Below, piece after piece: positions 50,986-59,843 of a stretch of 64,000 nucleotides of DNA. Within the stretch, counting starts at the first letter, position 1, and each line of letters begins with the position of its first letter. Location: NCBI GenBank assembly GCA_016710685.1, contig JADJVC010000006.1:372001-436000 (forward strand), in the 5' to 3' direction. The notes beneath the pieces are model-generated. The model made no database searches. It saw only the letters and a list, made by a program, of their open reading frames with translations, and was not told the origin of the DNA. This stretch comes from Flavobacteriales bacterium (lineage in GTDB: Bacteria > Bacteroidota > Bacteroidia > Flavobacteriales_F > PHOS-HE28). Both the position numbers and the translations under genes were made by a program.

Positions 50986-53502
50986 ATGGACCAACAGACG
51001 GAGATCGAGCCCACAGCAGGCTTTCGGCCTTTTCTGGAGGACGATGCATGGCCGTTGGACCTGGTGGACAGGTTTCAGCAAATCGTTGGCATGCACGCCA
51101 GCAACACGGCATTGCTCGACAGGGATGGCTCGGTTACCTACGCCGAACTGGATGAAGCCGTGCGTGCATTTTCCGCGGGTATTCAAGCCTTGGGCCTGTC
51201 GCCTGGCGAGCGTATTGCGTTGCTCATGGATCAGGACCGGTTCGCCGTGATCGCGATGCTGGCCGTGCTACATGCGGGACATACTTATGTGATCCTTGAT
51301 GCAGCCGACCCCGCTGAACGCTTGACCACCTTGGTGCAGGAAGCGCGGCCGGCTGCCGTGGCCTGCGTTGCAATGCATCGCGACCTCGCTGCACGGATCA
51401 CGCCGCACGGGCTGCCCATAGTCGTTAGCGGGGAACTGCTCAAAACCCCGGTCCGCCAATGGGAACGGCCAATGCCCCAAGGGAACCGGCCCGCCTACAT
51501 CATGTTTACATCGGGAACCACCGGAAAACCCAAGGGCGTGGTACAATCCCATTCGGGGGTGCTCGCGCACATCCGCAACTACACCGACAACCTGCGAATT
51601 GGTCCGGCCGACCGCCTGAACATGGTGGCCATGCACGGCTATGATGCCGCTTTGATGGACCTCTACGGTGCCTTGCTGAACGGTGCCGCACTGCATATCT
51701 GGGACATCCGGAGCGACGGATTGGAGGCCTGTGCCGATCGCACCGTATCCGAGGGCATCACCGTTTTTCATGCGACACCAACCGTGTTCCGCACGCTATT
51801 TCGTAACATGGACGAAGCCGGAAATGCCCTGCGCTTGGTGGTGCTCGGAGGCGAGCGCACCACCGCGCAGGACGTCCGGCTTTTCCAAGCACAATGCCCT
51901 CAGGGATGCGTTCTGGTGAACGGGCTCGGCCCTACGGAATGCACCATTATCTGCCAAGGATTCGTCAACACCATCGCACCCGTGGAGGACCCGGTGCCCA
52001 TCGGCAGGCCCGTGCGGGGCCTCACGGCGTTGGTGCTGGATGCGGATGGCGTTACTGTGCCCTACGGCGAAGCCGGTGAATTGGTGATCCGCGGCATGCA
52101 AGTCGCCTCGGGCTATTTCAATGTGGAAGGTTCGCAGGCCGCGGCGTTTGAAGAACATGCCGACGGCAGCCGAACATACCGGACCGGCGACCTCGTGAAA
52201 GCATTGCCGGACGGGCGGCTCGTGTTCCTGGGTCGCAAGGATGGCCAGTTGAAGTTGCGCGGTAACCGCATTGAACCGGGGGAGATCACCGCCGCGCTGA
52301 ATACCCATCCCTTGGTGGCTGAAAGTGTAGTAATTCTCTTGGGCACCGATGGGGATGAAGCCTTGCATGCCTACGTGGTGCCTGCCGGAAAAGTGTTTCC
52401 CGACCCGAAGGAGCTGCGTGACCATATGGCCCGAAGCCTGCCCTCGGCCTGGCTGCCTGCCACCTATACCACGGTGGAACAGATCCCCTTGCGGGCCAAT
52501 GGAAAGGCCGACCTGCGCGCACTACCGCCACCGGTGCACGCAGGTGGGACACAAGAAATGGTGCAGCCTACAACGCACTTGGAGAAGAGCTTGGTGATGG
52601 TGTGGCGGCACGTCTTGGGCCAACCCGTTGGACTCGACACCAACTTCTTCGAAGTAGGAGGAACCAGCCTGCACGGATTGCGCATTTTGGCGCGCGTTGG
52701 CGAACTCCTCGGTGGTGAAAGCCTGCCACTGGCCCTCATATTTCAGCACCCCACCGTCCGTAGCATGGCGCAGCGGATTGACAACGTGTCCGAGGGACTC
52801 CGCTGGAGCAACTTGGTCGCCGTAAGGCCTGAAGGCGACCGAACGCCTGTGGTATGCGTGCATGGCGACGAGGCCAATTACCACCTCTCGCACCTCTTGT
52901 CCGCTTCCCATCCTTTTCTCGCGTTCTTCCATCAGGGCGAAGACGGGAAGAGCATCACCCATACCACCTTCCCGGCCATTGCTTCGCACTATGCGTTGGA
53001 ACTCCAGCAAGCACTGCCTAGCGGGCCGGTCGTGGTGAGCGGTTACAGCTACGGCGGCATCATTTCGCTTGAATTGGCGCAGCGCCTGCGGGAACACGGA
53101 CGAACAGTGCCCTTGTTGGTCATCCTCGATTCACAAGGACCTGATTTCGTGTCCCCCGTTTCCTTGAAAAGCCTTTTGCTCCAGCTACGCGACATCAGGG
53201 ACCGGTTCCGCTGCAAACGCTGGTTGGCCAAGGACTTGCCGCTGCCCGATGGTCTGCGGAATTTTTATATCATGGACACATACGGCAAGGCCATGCGCAG
53301 CTACCGCGCCAAACCGTGGACCGGGCCGGCCTTGTTGATACGCTGCGCTGAACGCGAAAATGAACCCTCGGGCTGGGATCGCATTCTGCCTGACCTGCGC
53401 ACCGTGGTGGTGCCGGGCGATCACCAGTCCATCATCACGGCAATGGGAGTGGAGCCGGTGGTGGAGGCCATTCAAAATGCGTTGGACGAACTTGCGCTTT
53501 GA
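50986..53502 (+). CDS. Single-module NRPS-like enzyme: adenylation, carrier, thioesterase
   Basis: 838 residues. The adenylation domain (about 1-515) has core motifs FTSGTTGKPKG, GYDAALMDLYG, NGLGPTE, YRTGDL, and NGKADLR. A carrier domain has FFEVGGTSLHG with the phosphopantetheine Ser near 561. The thioesterase/alpha-beta hydrolase has GYSYGG, Ser near 688, and the His in PGDHQS. There is no condensation domain. The A4 motif keeps Asp (YDAAL), equivalent to Asp235 of amino-acid-activating domains, so an alpha-amino acid is the likelier substrate. My hand alignment gives a pocket of D-A-M-H-V-L-G-I-I-K, which I cannot match to a known substrate. A-T-TE enzymes can dimerise or cyclise their substrate, or release amino-acid esters. 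It stands 56 bases downstream of ruvB; no other biosynthetic gene is adjacent. Confidence 0.88.
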   Translation: MDQQTEIEPTAGFRPFLEDDAWPLDLVDRFQQIVGMHASNTALLDRDGSVTYAELDEAVRAFSAGIQALGLSPGERIALLMDQDRFAVIAMLAVLHAGHTYVILDAADPAERLTTLVQEARPAAVACVAMHRDLAARITPHGLPIVVSGELLKTPVRQWERPMPQGNRPAYIMFTSGTTGKPKGVVQSHSGVLAHIRNYTDNLRIGPADRLNMVAMHGYDAALMDLYGALLNGAALHIWDIRSDGLEACADRTVSEGITVFHATPTVFRTLFRNMDEAGNALRLVVLGGERTTAQDVRLFQAQCPQGCVLVNGLGPTECTIICQGFVNTIAPVEDPVPIGRPVRGLTALVLDADGVTVPYGEAGELVIRGMQVASGYFNVEGSQAAAFEEHADGSRTYRTGDLVKALPDGRLVFLGRKDGQLKLRGNRIEPGEITAALNTHPLVAESVVILLGTDGDEALHAYVVPAGKVFPDPKELRDHMARSLPSAWLPATYTTVEQIPLRANGKADLRALPPPVHAGGTQEMVQPTTHLEKSLVMVWRHVLGQPVGLDTNFFEVGGTSLHGLRILARVGELLGGESLPLALIFQHPTVRSMAQRIDNVSEGLRWSNLVAVRPEGDRTPVVCVHGDEANYHLSHLLSASHPFLAFFHQGEDGKSITHTTFPAIASHYALELQQALPSGPVVVSGYSYGGIISLELAQRLREHGRTVPLLVILDSQGPDFVSPVSLKSLLLQLRDIRDRFRCKRWLAKDLPLPDGLRNFYIMDTYGKAMRSYRAKPWTGPALLIRCAERENEPSGWDRILPDLRTVVVPGDHQSIITAMGVEPVVEAIQNALDELAL

Positions 53503-53595
53503 AAGATGATAATGCTGAAGTTTCATTTCCACTCCGTGTCTCGCCCTGAGAACATTGCACGCTTGGTTTCCGCTTAATTGAGCAAGTGATAAAAA

Positions 53596-54555
53596 ATGTA
53601 CGCTCCCGGCGAAGCTGCAACACGCATCAAGGAGAAGGCCCGCGAGTTGGGCTTTTTAGCCTGCGGCATAGCCAAAGCGGATTTCCTCACGGAAGATGCA
53701 CCAAGACTGGAGCAATGGTTGCGCGACGGCAAGAACGCCCAAATGGGCTACATGGCCAACCACTTCGACATGCGCTTGGACCCGCGCAAGTTGATGCCCG
53801 GCGCGAAGAGCGTGATCAGTTTGGCGTACAACTATTTCACGGCGCCGAAACAACTGGACCCCGAGGCTCCGAAGCTGAGTACCTACGCCTACGGCCGCGA
53901 TTACCACAAGGTGGTGAAACAGCGCATGAAGCCATTGATGGATTTCATTAAGGAAAATTGCGGCGATGTGGATATGCGAGCGTTCACGGACAGTGCGCCA
54001 GTGCTGGAGAAAGCGTGGGCGCAGAAAGCCGGCATCGGCTGGCGCGGCAAGCACACCAACGTGATCCGCCAAGGCAACGGATCGTTCTTCTTTCTCTGTG
54101 AGATCATCCTGGACCTGGAGCTCGCGCCCGATGCGCCCGCCACCGACCACTGCGGAACGTGCAGGCGCTGCATTGATGCGTGCCCAACGGATGCCATCAC
54201 CCCCTACGGCGTGGACGGCAGTAAGTGCATCAGCTATTTCACCATTGAGCTGAAGGACGCCATTCCAACGGGCGCCGGCGACTTCAAGAACTGGGCCTTC
54301 GGCTGCGACATTTGCCAGCAGGTATGCCCTTGGAACCGCTTCAGCAAACCGCACAACGAACCGGACTTCGACCCCAAACCGGAGCTGATGCAACTAACTT
54401 CGGACGAGTGGCACGGCATGACCGAAATTCTCTTCGAGGAGCTCTTCCAAGGCAGCCCGGTGAAGCGCACTAAGTGCGAAGGGCTGAAGCGGAATTTGAG
54501 GTACTTGAGGGATGAGGTTCACCACAGAGGCACTGAGGGTACAGAGGAGATTTAG
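53596..54555 (+). CDS. queG: Epoxyqueuosine reductase QueG, tail built from a repeat
   Basis: 319 residues. It has the QueG N-terminal cobalamin-dependent reductase domain and two [4Fe-4S] motifs, CGTCRRCIDACP (from Cys186) and CDICQQVCPWN. It makes queuosine from epoxyqueuosine in tRNA, the last step of the pathway. The last dozen codons (VHHRGTEGTEEI) are the translation of an interspersed repeat (from 54518), so the natural C-terminus probably ends earlier at NLRYLRDE. The gene is single, with the NRPS-like gene 93 bases upstream. Confidence 0.95.
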   Translation: MYAPGEAATRIKEKARELGFLACGIAKADFLTEDAPRLEQWLRDGKNAQMGYMANHFDMRLDPRKLMPGAKSVISLAYNYFTAPKQLDPEAPKLSTYAYGRDYHKVVKQRMKPLMDFIKENCGDVDMRAFTDSAPVLEKAWAQKAGIGWRGKHTNVIRQGNGSFFFLCEIILDLELAPDAPATDHCGTCRRCIDACPTDAITPYGVDGSKCISYFTIELKDAIPTGAGDFKNWAFGCDICQQVCPWNRFSKPHNEPDFDPKPELMQLTSDEWHGMTEILFEELFQGSPVKRTKCEGLKRNLRYLRDEVHHRGTEGTEEI

Positions 54556-54690
54556 CGCAGTGGCAGTTGGCAGTGGCAGTTGGCAGCGTCGGCAGTACCC
54601 GTTACCCTATACTCGAATACCAGTAACTCCAATTACCAACAAGTAACTCAGGATAGTTCTCCGCGCCTCCGCGCCTCTGCGTCCAAAACA
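54518..54690. repeat. Interspersed repeat words after queG
   Basis: 54522-54551 reads ACCACAGAGGCACTGAGG and related words; GGCAGTTGGCAG words follow at 54560-54590. At 54660-54690 the reverse-type words CCGCGCCTCCGCGCCTCTGC occur. The two ends are roughly opposite in direction. Confidence 0.6.
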
Positions 54691-54697
54691 CGAACGC

Positions 54698-54931
54698 TCA
54701 AGCTCTCATACTGCGCTGGAACACTTCCAAGATCACGTCCTTGTACATGTGCCCGAAAGTGGCTAAGCACCACGCTTTCAACAACAGCTGGTCGCGCTGG
54801 CCCACCCACTTGGCGGCCTTTACCAGTTCCTTGCGGAACAGGCGCGGGTCGAAGCTTACTTTTTCAAGCACCTGCTGGCTCATTTCGAGCATCTTCCTTC
54901 CTTGTTCGATCATGATGGTAGGTGTAGGCAA
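54698..54931 (-). CDS. Conserved small helical protein, 77 aa
   Basis: 77 residues, mostly helical and amphipathic: MLEMSQQVLEKVSFDPRLF, then LLKAWCLATFGHMYKDVI. It has no signal peptide and no known domain. The codon pattern is like neighbouring genes, and no competing frame makes sense. A second ATG (MIEQGRKML) is an alternative start. Function unknown, probably cytosolic. Confidence 0.6.
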   Translation of the reverse strand: MPTPTIMIEQGRKMLEMSQQVLEKVSFDPRLFRKELVKAAKWVGQRDQLLLKAWCLATFGHMYKDVILEVFQRSMRA

Positions 54932-55106
54932 CGGGTGGGGCGTAGCGAAATTCGGGATGAAGATAAGCTGTCTTTACACCGTGCGCAAGTGGCAAAAACA
55001 GGTTGTGCAAAACTTGCCGTGTTAAGAACGGACGGGCCATTCGTTAACCAACGGTGGGGAAAGGGGATCCGTATGCGGGAAACCCGGAACGTGGAGGGCC
55101 TTGGAC
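54932..55106. other. Intergenic gap, no gene seen
   Basis: Between the 77-residue protein and the Omp28 gene. Short ORFs across it have no support. Confidence 0.4.
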
Positions 55107-55958
55107 TTATGGCACGAGCTTGCGCTCTGTCACCTGTTGCACCTCGTACTGAGAGGCCCCGGTGGTGTTGTACACGTACGCTACGAGCGAGCAATTGGCC
55201 GGGTTGAGCACGTTGGAGGGTAACGGATAGCTAAAGCTGATCTCCACGGTATCGCCAACTTGATCGGCAGCGCTTAGGAATGCTTCGCCCCACGAGCCGT
55301 TCAACGCCCCGCGCAATACGTGGCGATGCTCATAATCCGGCACTTCCGGGGGCGTTGCCGTTTGGTCCACTTGCCAATCGATTATATGGTCCTCGGTAAG
55401 ATAGATCGTGAGGTTCTCCGGGCCCGCTGCAGGATTGAAGACAATGGCGCGGATCGTGCCGGATACGGAATTTGAGTTCGCGTCGAAGTTCAGGGAGTCG
55501 ATCTGGAGGTCCACGTCTGCATCTTGGTCGATCAAGCTCGCTACGGCCGTGCTCCAGGTGTAACGGCTCACGAGGGTGCTGTTGTTGAAAGACTTTCGGC
55601 TCACCAAACCGGTGGGAAGGGCATCGATCTGGAATGTGTTCTCATAGTCGGTTCCGGCAGGGGTGCGGAAATCCGTGGTAAAGTCCGGTGCCTGTGGCTG
55701 GGCGAACGAATTCACCATGTGGACGGCAACAACCACTAAACGGTCCCCGTAGATGTCTTTCAGTTCTTGGGCGCGTATCGCCGCATCGGGGCAATTGTTG
55801 CACAAATGCCCGGTGCAATCCTCAAGCAACACGTTGCGGGTAACGCCGTCGCCGCCGCCGCCGCCATTATTGGGACCGACGTTTCCTTTGGGTTCACTAA
55901 TGATGTCACAACCAGCAAGCGTGCCGATGAGCAGGAGGGAAGGGAGGAGGTAGCGCAT
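55107..55958 (-). CDS. Omp28-related outer-membrane lipoprotein
   Basis: 283 residues. Lipoprotein signal with lipobox LAGC (Cys17), a short Gly-rich linker, then the Omp28 domain starting VLLEDCTGHLCNNCPDAA, a thioredoxin-like fold with a CxxxxCxxC arrangement. The rest is beta-rich. Omp28-like proteins are surface proteins of Bacteroidota, some T9SS-linked. It begins 5 bases after the DUF6029 stop, so the two form an operon. The 13 upstream in-frame residues are unlikely to be translated. Confidence 0.88.
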   Translation of the reverse strand: MRYLLPSLLLIGTLAGCDIISEPKGNVGPNNGGGGGDGVTRNVLLEDCTGHLCNNCPDAAIRAQELKDIYGDRLVVVAVHMVNSFAQPQAPDFTTDFRTPAGTDYENTFQIDALPTGLVSRKSFNNSTLVSRYTWSTAVASLIDQDADVDLQIDSLNFDANSNSVSGTIRAIVFNPAAGPENLTIYLTEDHIIDWQVDQTATPPEVPDYEHRHVLRGALNGSWGEAFLSAADQVGDTVEISFSYPLPSNVLNPANCSLVAYVYNTTGASQYEVQQVTERKLVP

Positions 55959-55962
55959 TTGC

Positions 55963-57638
55963 TTAGAATGTTGTGGTGATGGAAGCGGTAAGGCCATTGG
56001 CCGCAGGTACTACGCGGCACACGCCGCCCACGCAGAAAATGCCCGCGCGCTGCCGTCCGTAACTGAAGGAGAACCTGCTTCCGCCCCGGATGTAGCCGAA
56101 GGTGCCGATGGGGTAGTGGATCAGTTCCGTTTCCACGGAGCCGCCGTAGTTATACTGATCCATTGCAGCAACGAACCAGTGTGGACTGAAGGTGAGCTCC
56201 GCCAACGCGGTAGCCCAATTGCCGTGGTCCTGTTTGGTGGCCAAATGCTGTAGTTCAAAGCGAAGCGAGGTCTTGTCGCTGATGACGTGCAGGCCTTCCA
56301 AAATGAACATGTCCGCATAGATCACCGGCTTCCCTGCCTTACCCTGGACGGTCTCGATGTCATAGACCAAGTTCAGATACGTCAGCGCGAGTTCCCAATT
56401 CGCGCTCAGCTTTTGCGCAGTTCCACATTGAAGTCACTGAAATACTGCCGATCTCCCATCGAGAAGAAGTTCGTGCTGTACCCTTGCAAATGGATGGTGT
56501 CGTTGGCCAGCCGTGTGGTGTCCAGGCTCCAGGCGCCGCTCCAGTTCGCGCTGATCTTGGTGCCGTACTTACCACCGAGCTTGCTCCCGCGCTTGAACTT
56601 GTAGAAAACCTCACCCTGATAGGCTACTTCGCCATTGGGCTGTGTGGCATACGGGTATAACGTGGCGGGCAGGTTGTACGTGTGTTGCTTGGCCAAGGTG
56701 GGCAGGTAATTGATGTTGAGGTCAAACAGGGTGGGGGCGCCGCGATCGCTTTGGAACACCATGTTGTCGAAGATGTGCGCACCGGCGCTGATGCCGAGGC
56801 CGCGCACGCTGTAGGTTGCATTGGCCATCAGGGCCTGGCCGGGCTTGTAGATGTTGCCGTTGCTGCCGTTGGGGTCGTTGATCTTGTATGCGTATTCGCT
56901 GTAGAGGTTCCATTTGGCGCTTACGTAATTGGCGCGACCTGCCCAGATGCCTACGTTCTCCGGAAGTTCCAAAAATGGGTCTTGGTCCGGCTGGAATTTG
57001 CTCACGAAGGAACCGCCGACAATAAGTGAATTGCCTTTTGCCGCCAGTTTTGGAAATAAGCGCGGAAAAGCTTCTGCCAGCGAAATTTCGCCATCCAGCC
57101 CGCGCACGATGCCGGCTCCTTTGGTGGTGCCATTGTCGAATGCAAAGCGCTGCGTGCCAATAATGCCCTTCAGGTAAATGCCCGTGTCCGGGTTGAATTT
57201 CACCCGCAGGCCGTCCATGGCATTGTCAACGCCCAAGGCACGCTCTTCGTACGTGCGGAAGGCAAGTCCTTGACCGAACTGTTCGTAGAAATTGCCGGCC
57301 GTCACTTCGAGGCCGTCTTTGCGGAAGGTGGCGTAGCGGTAGCCGACACCCGTGCCATTGTAGGCTGCACCGGCGGGGTAACCAAGCAATGCTGGCTCAT
57401 AGCTTTCGAACCGCGCACCAGCTTCGAAATTGCCCGTCCTATAGTTCAGGTTCATCCACGAGTTGAGCCCGAAATCGGCCGGGGGTTTCACCGCTCCGAT
57501 CTGCTCATCATCGTTGTATAGCTGGCCGTCCGTGCTGAAGTTGCCGTGTATTTGGCCGCCGTCCTGTGCATGGAGCAATCCGGATAGGCAAAGCGCGAGG
57601 GTGGCGAGTGCAAGGCCGAGGGTACGGGTTGGGTGCAT
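55963..57638 (-). CDS. DUF6029 family outer-membrane protein, frameshifted
   Basis: Inferred 558 residues. Signal peptide MHPTRTLGLALATLALC... ends HAQ; a porin-like beta-rich protein follows, with alternating aromatic and Gly residues (YRTGNFEAGARFESYEP, GNFYEQFGQGLAFRTYEER). The frame is broken at 56411-56414: adding one A in the minus-strand run restores ELRKKLSANWELALTYLNLV and joins the C-terminal 150 residues, which end ASITTTF. The final Phe is typical of outer-membrane barrels. It is the first gene of an operon with the Omp28 lipoprotein, a pairing seen in other Bacteroidota. Function unknown. Confidence 0.82.
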
Positions 57639-57775
57639 GGGTCGGGATTTTGCCACAGCGGGTCTGAGGCTCGGAAAATTTGGTTCGCAGAGAAAGTGCA
57701 GCTAGTGGATGGTGGCAATTTACACAGCCGCACCATGTTAAGCGCACAATTTGCCGGGGATGGTTGAAACCCCGT
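57639..57775. other. Upstream region of DUF6029 gene
   Basis: No gene seen. Dyad-poor, no clear -7 element. Confidence 0.4.
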
Positions 57776-59012
57776 TCCGTGAGGCATGCCGTGGATTGGA
57801 CGACCTTCGGTCTGTTAGTTAACCGCAGATTGCGCCGATTACGCCGATGAATGCCGGCTGCTGTTGGGATTTACCGCCATGGCGGGAGGAAGGCCGTGGG
57901 GGGGACTACCTTCGGTCTGTTAGTTAACCGCAGATTGCGCCGATTACGCAGATGAATGCCGGCTGCCGTTGGGATATACCGCCAAGGCGTGAGGCATGCC
58001 GTGGATTGGACGACCTTCGGTCTGTTAGTTAGTCGCAGATTGCGCCGATTACGCAGATGAATGCCGGCTGCTGTTGGGATTTACCGCCAAGGCGTGAGGC
58101 ATGCCGTGGATTGGACGACCTTCGGTCTGTTAGTTAGCCGCAGATTGCGCCGATTACGCCGATGAATGCCGACTGCTGTTGGGATTTACCGCCAAGGCGT
58201 GAGGCATGCCGTGGATGGGAAGACCTTCGGTCTGTTAGTTAGCCGCAGATTTCGCCGATTACGCCGATGAATGCCGGCTGCCGTTGGGATTTACCGCCAA
58301 GGCGTGAGGCATGCCGTGGATTGGACGACCTTCGGTCTGTTAGTTAGCCGCAGATTGCGCCGATTACACAGATGAATGCCGGCTGACGTTGGGATTTACC
58401 GCCAAGTCGTGAGGCATGCCGTGGATTGGACTACCTTCGGTCTGTTAGTTAGCCGCAGATTTCGCCGATTACGCCGATGAATGCCGGCTGCTGTTGGGAT
58501 TTACCGCCATGGCGTGAGGCATACCGTGGATTGGACGACCTTCGGTCTGTTAGTTAGCCGCAGATTTCGCCGATTACGCCGATGAATGCCGGCTGCTGTT
58601 GGGATTTACCGCCATGGCGTGAGGAATGCCGTGGATTGGACTACCTTCGGTCTGTTAGTTAACCGCAGATTGCGCCGATTACGCAGATGAATGCCGGCTG
58701 CCGTTGGGATATACCGCCAAGGCGTGAGGCATGCCGTGGATTGGACGACCTTCGGTCTGTTAGTTAACCGCAGATTGCGCCGATTACGCAGATGAATGCC
58801 GGCTGCTGTTGGGATTTACCGCCAAGGCGTGAGGCATGCCGTGGATGGGAAGACCTTCGGTCTGTTAGTTAACCGCAGATTGCGCCGATTACGCAGATGA
58901 ATGCCGGCTGCCGTTGGGATATACCGCCAAGGCGTGAGGCATGCCGTGGATTGGACGACCTTCGGTCTGTGAGTTAGCCGCAGATTGCGCCAATTACGCA
59001 GATGAATGCCGA
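57776..59012. repeat. Minisatellite of about twelve 105-bp units
   Basis: The word TTCGGTCTGTTAGTTA (or a close variant) recurs at spacing 105 bases exactly: TCTGT at 57811, 57916, 58021, 58126, 58231, 58336, 58441, 58546, 58651, 58756, 58861 and 58966. The units are about 90-98% alike; variants alternate at GCCGATGA/GCAGATGA and GGGATTTACC/GGGATATACC. Each unit includes CCGCAGATTGCGCCGATTAC and a short palindrome GGCATGCC. It is not CRISPR, as there are no unique spacers. Minus-strand ORFs of 35-residue repeats exist only where the unit lacks a stop. Confidence 0.97.
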
Positions 59013-59128
59013 CCACAAAAAGGAAAAAACCGCAGAACCCGACCCGCAATTGCGGAACAGGTACTGCGGCTACAAAAGTCCGTTCCGGGCCATCAACAAA
59101 TCAGCCCATCTGCTAATCAGCTAATCTT

Positions 59129-59620
59129 TTACTTCCCCACCAGCTTTTTCACCTGCTCATACAGCTCCTTCTCGTCGCCGGGCTCGTAGTTGTTGTGCTG
59201 CCATACAATGTTGCCTTTGCCGTCCACCAGGAAGGTGTGCGGCACGTTGTTCACGTTCAGCGCGCGCTTCAGGTCACCGTTCGGGTCCAAGTACACTTCG
59301 TAATCCCACGCTTGGCCGTTCACGTAAGGTGCTACGCGGTTCATGCTGCGCGCATCGTCGATGCTGATGGCCATGAGCTTTACGCCGGTCTCCTTTTGCC
59401 AATCGGGGTAGAGGTCGTTGATGGCGTTGAGCTCGCGTTTGCAGGGAGCGCACCAAGTAGCCCAGAAGTTGATGATCATGGGCTTGCCGTCGTTGCTCCA
59501 AGTGGAGGTGTTCACCTTGGCGCCTTTCATGTCCTGCACCACTACGGCAGGCACTTTGCCGCTTTGCGCAGCAACAAGGAAGGGCAGGGAAAGGGCGAGA
59601 GCGAGGAGTGTCTTTTTCAT
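59129..59620 (-). CDS. TlpA-family thiol-disulfide oxidoreductase
   Basis: 163 residues with signal peptide MKKTLLALALSLPFLVAAQ and a thioredoxin fold carrying WATWCAPCK. TlpA/ResA proteins reduce periplasmic disulfides, for example in cytochrome c maturation. It is short and single-domain. Directly upstream are three small hairpin repeats (59628-59705). Downstream is the minisatellite. Confidence 0.92.
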   Translation of the reverse strand: MKKTLLALALSLPFLVAAQSGKVPAVVVQDMKGAKVNTSTWSNDGKPMIINFWATWCAPCKRELNAINDLYPDWQKETGVKLMAISIDDARSMNRVAPYVNGQAWDYEVYLDPNGDLKRALNVNNVPHTFLVDGKGNIVWQHNNYEPGDEKELYEQVKKLVGK

Positions 59621-59627
59621 ACTTGAA

Positions 59628-59705
59628 TCGCCGAAGCCTGGCGAAGGGGTTTTTAAAGTCGCCGTAGCCCGGCGAAGGCGTTTTTAAGTCGCCGTAGCTC
59701 GGCGA
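59628..59705. repeat. Three tandem hairpins upstream of TlpA gene
   Basis: TCGCCG-N5-CGGCGA or near-variants at 59628-59644, 59659-59675 and 59689-59705, spaced 30-31 bases and separated by TTTTTAA. They lie in the leader of the TlpA-type gene. Confidence 0.65.
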
Positions 59706-59777
59706 AGGCGTTTGATGGGAACGGTGTTCGATTTGATTTGAGCAACCTTTCGATCGTTACTTTCAAACAACGGGCCA

Positions 59778-59820
59778 AAGAAAAGGCCGACGGTCCCAAG
59801 GGCGGGTCCGTCGGCCTGTT
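59778..59820 (-). terminator. Rho-independent terminator
   Basis: Minus strand: AGGCCGACGG and its complement with a 14-base loop, then TTTTC. It ends the transcript of the thioredoxin-T9SS gene. Confidence 0.75.
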
Positions 59821-59843
59821 TCATGTGGAGGTTAACCCTGTCC

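Noticed and set aside
57776..59012. CRISPR array
   Set aside because: The 105-bp units are repeated in full, with no unique spacers, and no cas genes are present.
58816..59049. 35-residue repeat protein on the minus strand of the minisatellite
   Set aside because: The frame is open only in units lacking a TAA variant, and there is no start signal or homologous protein family.
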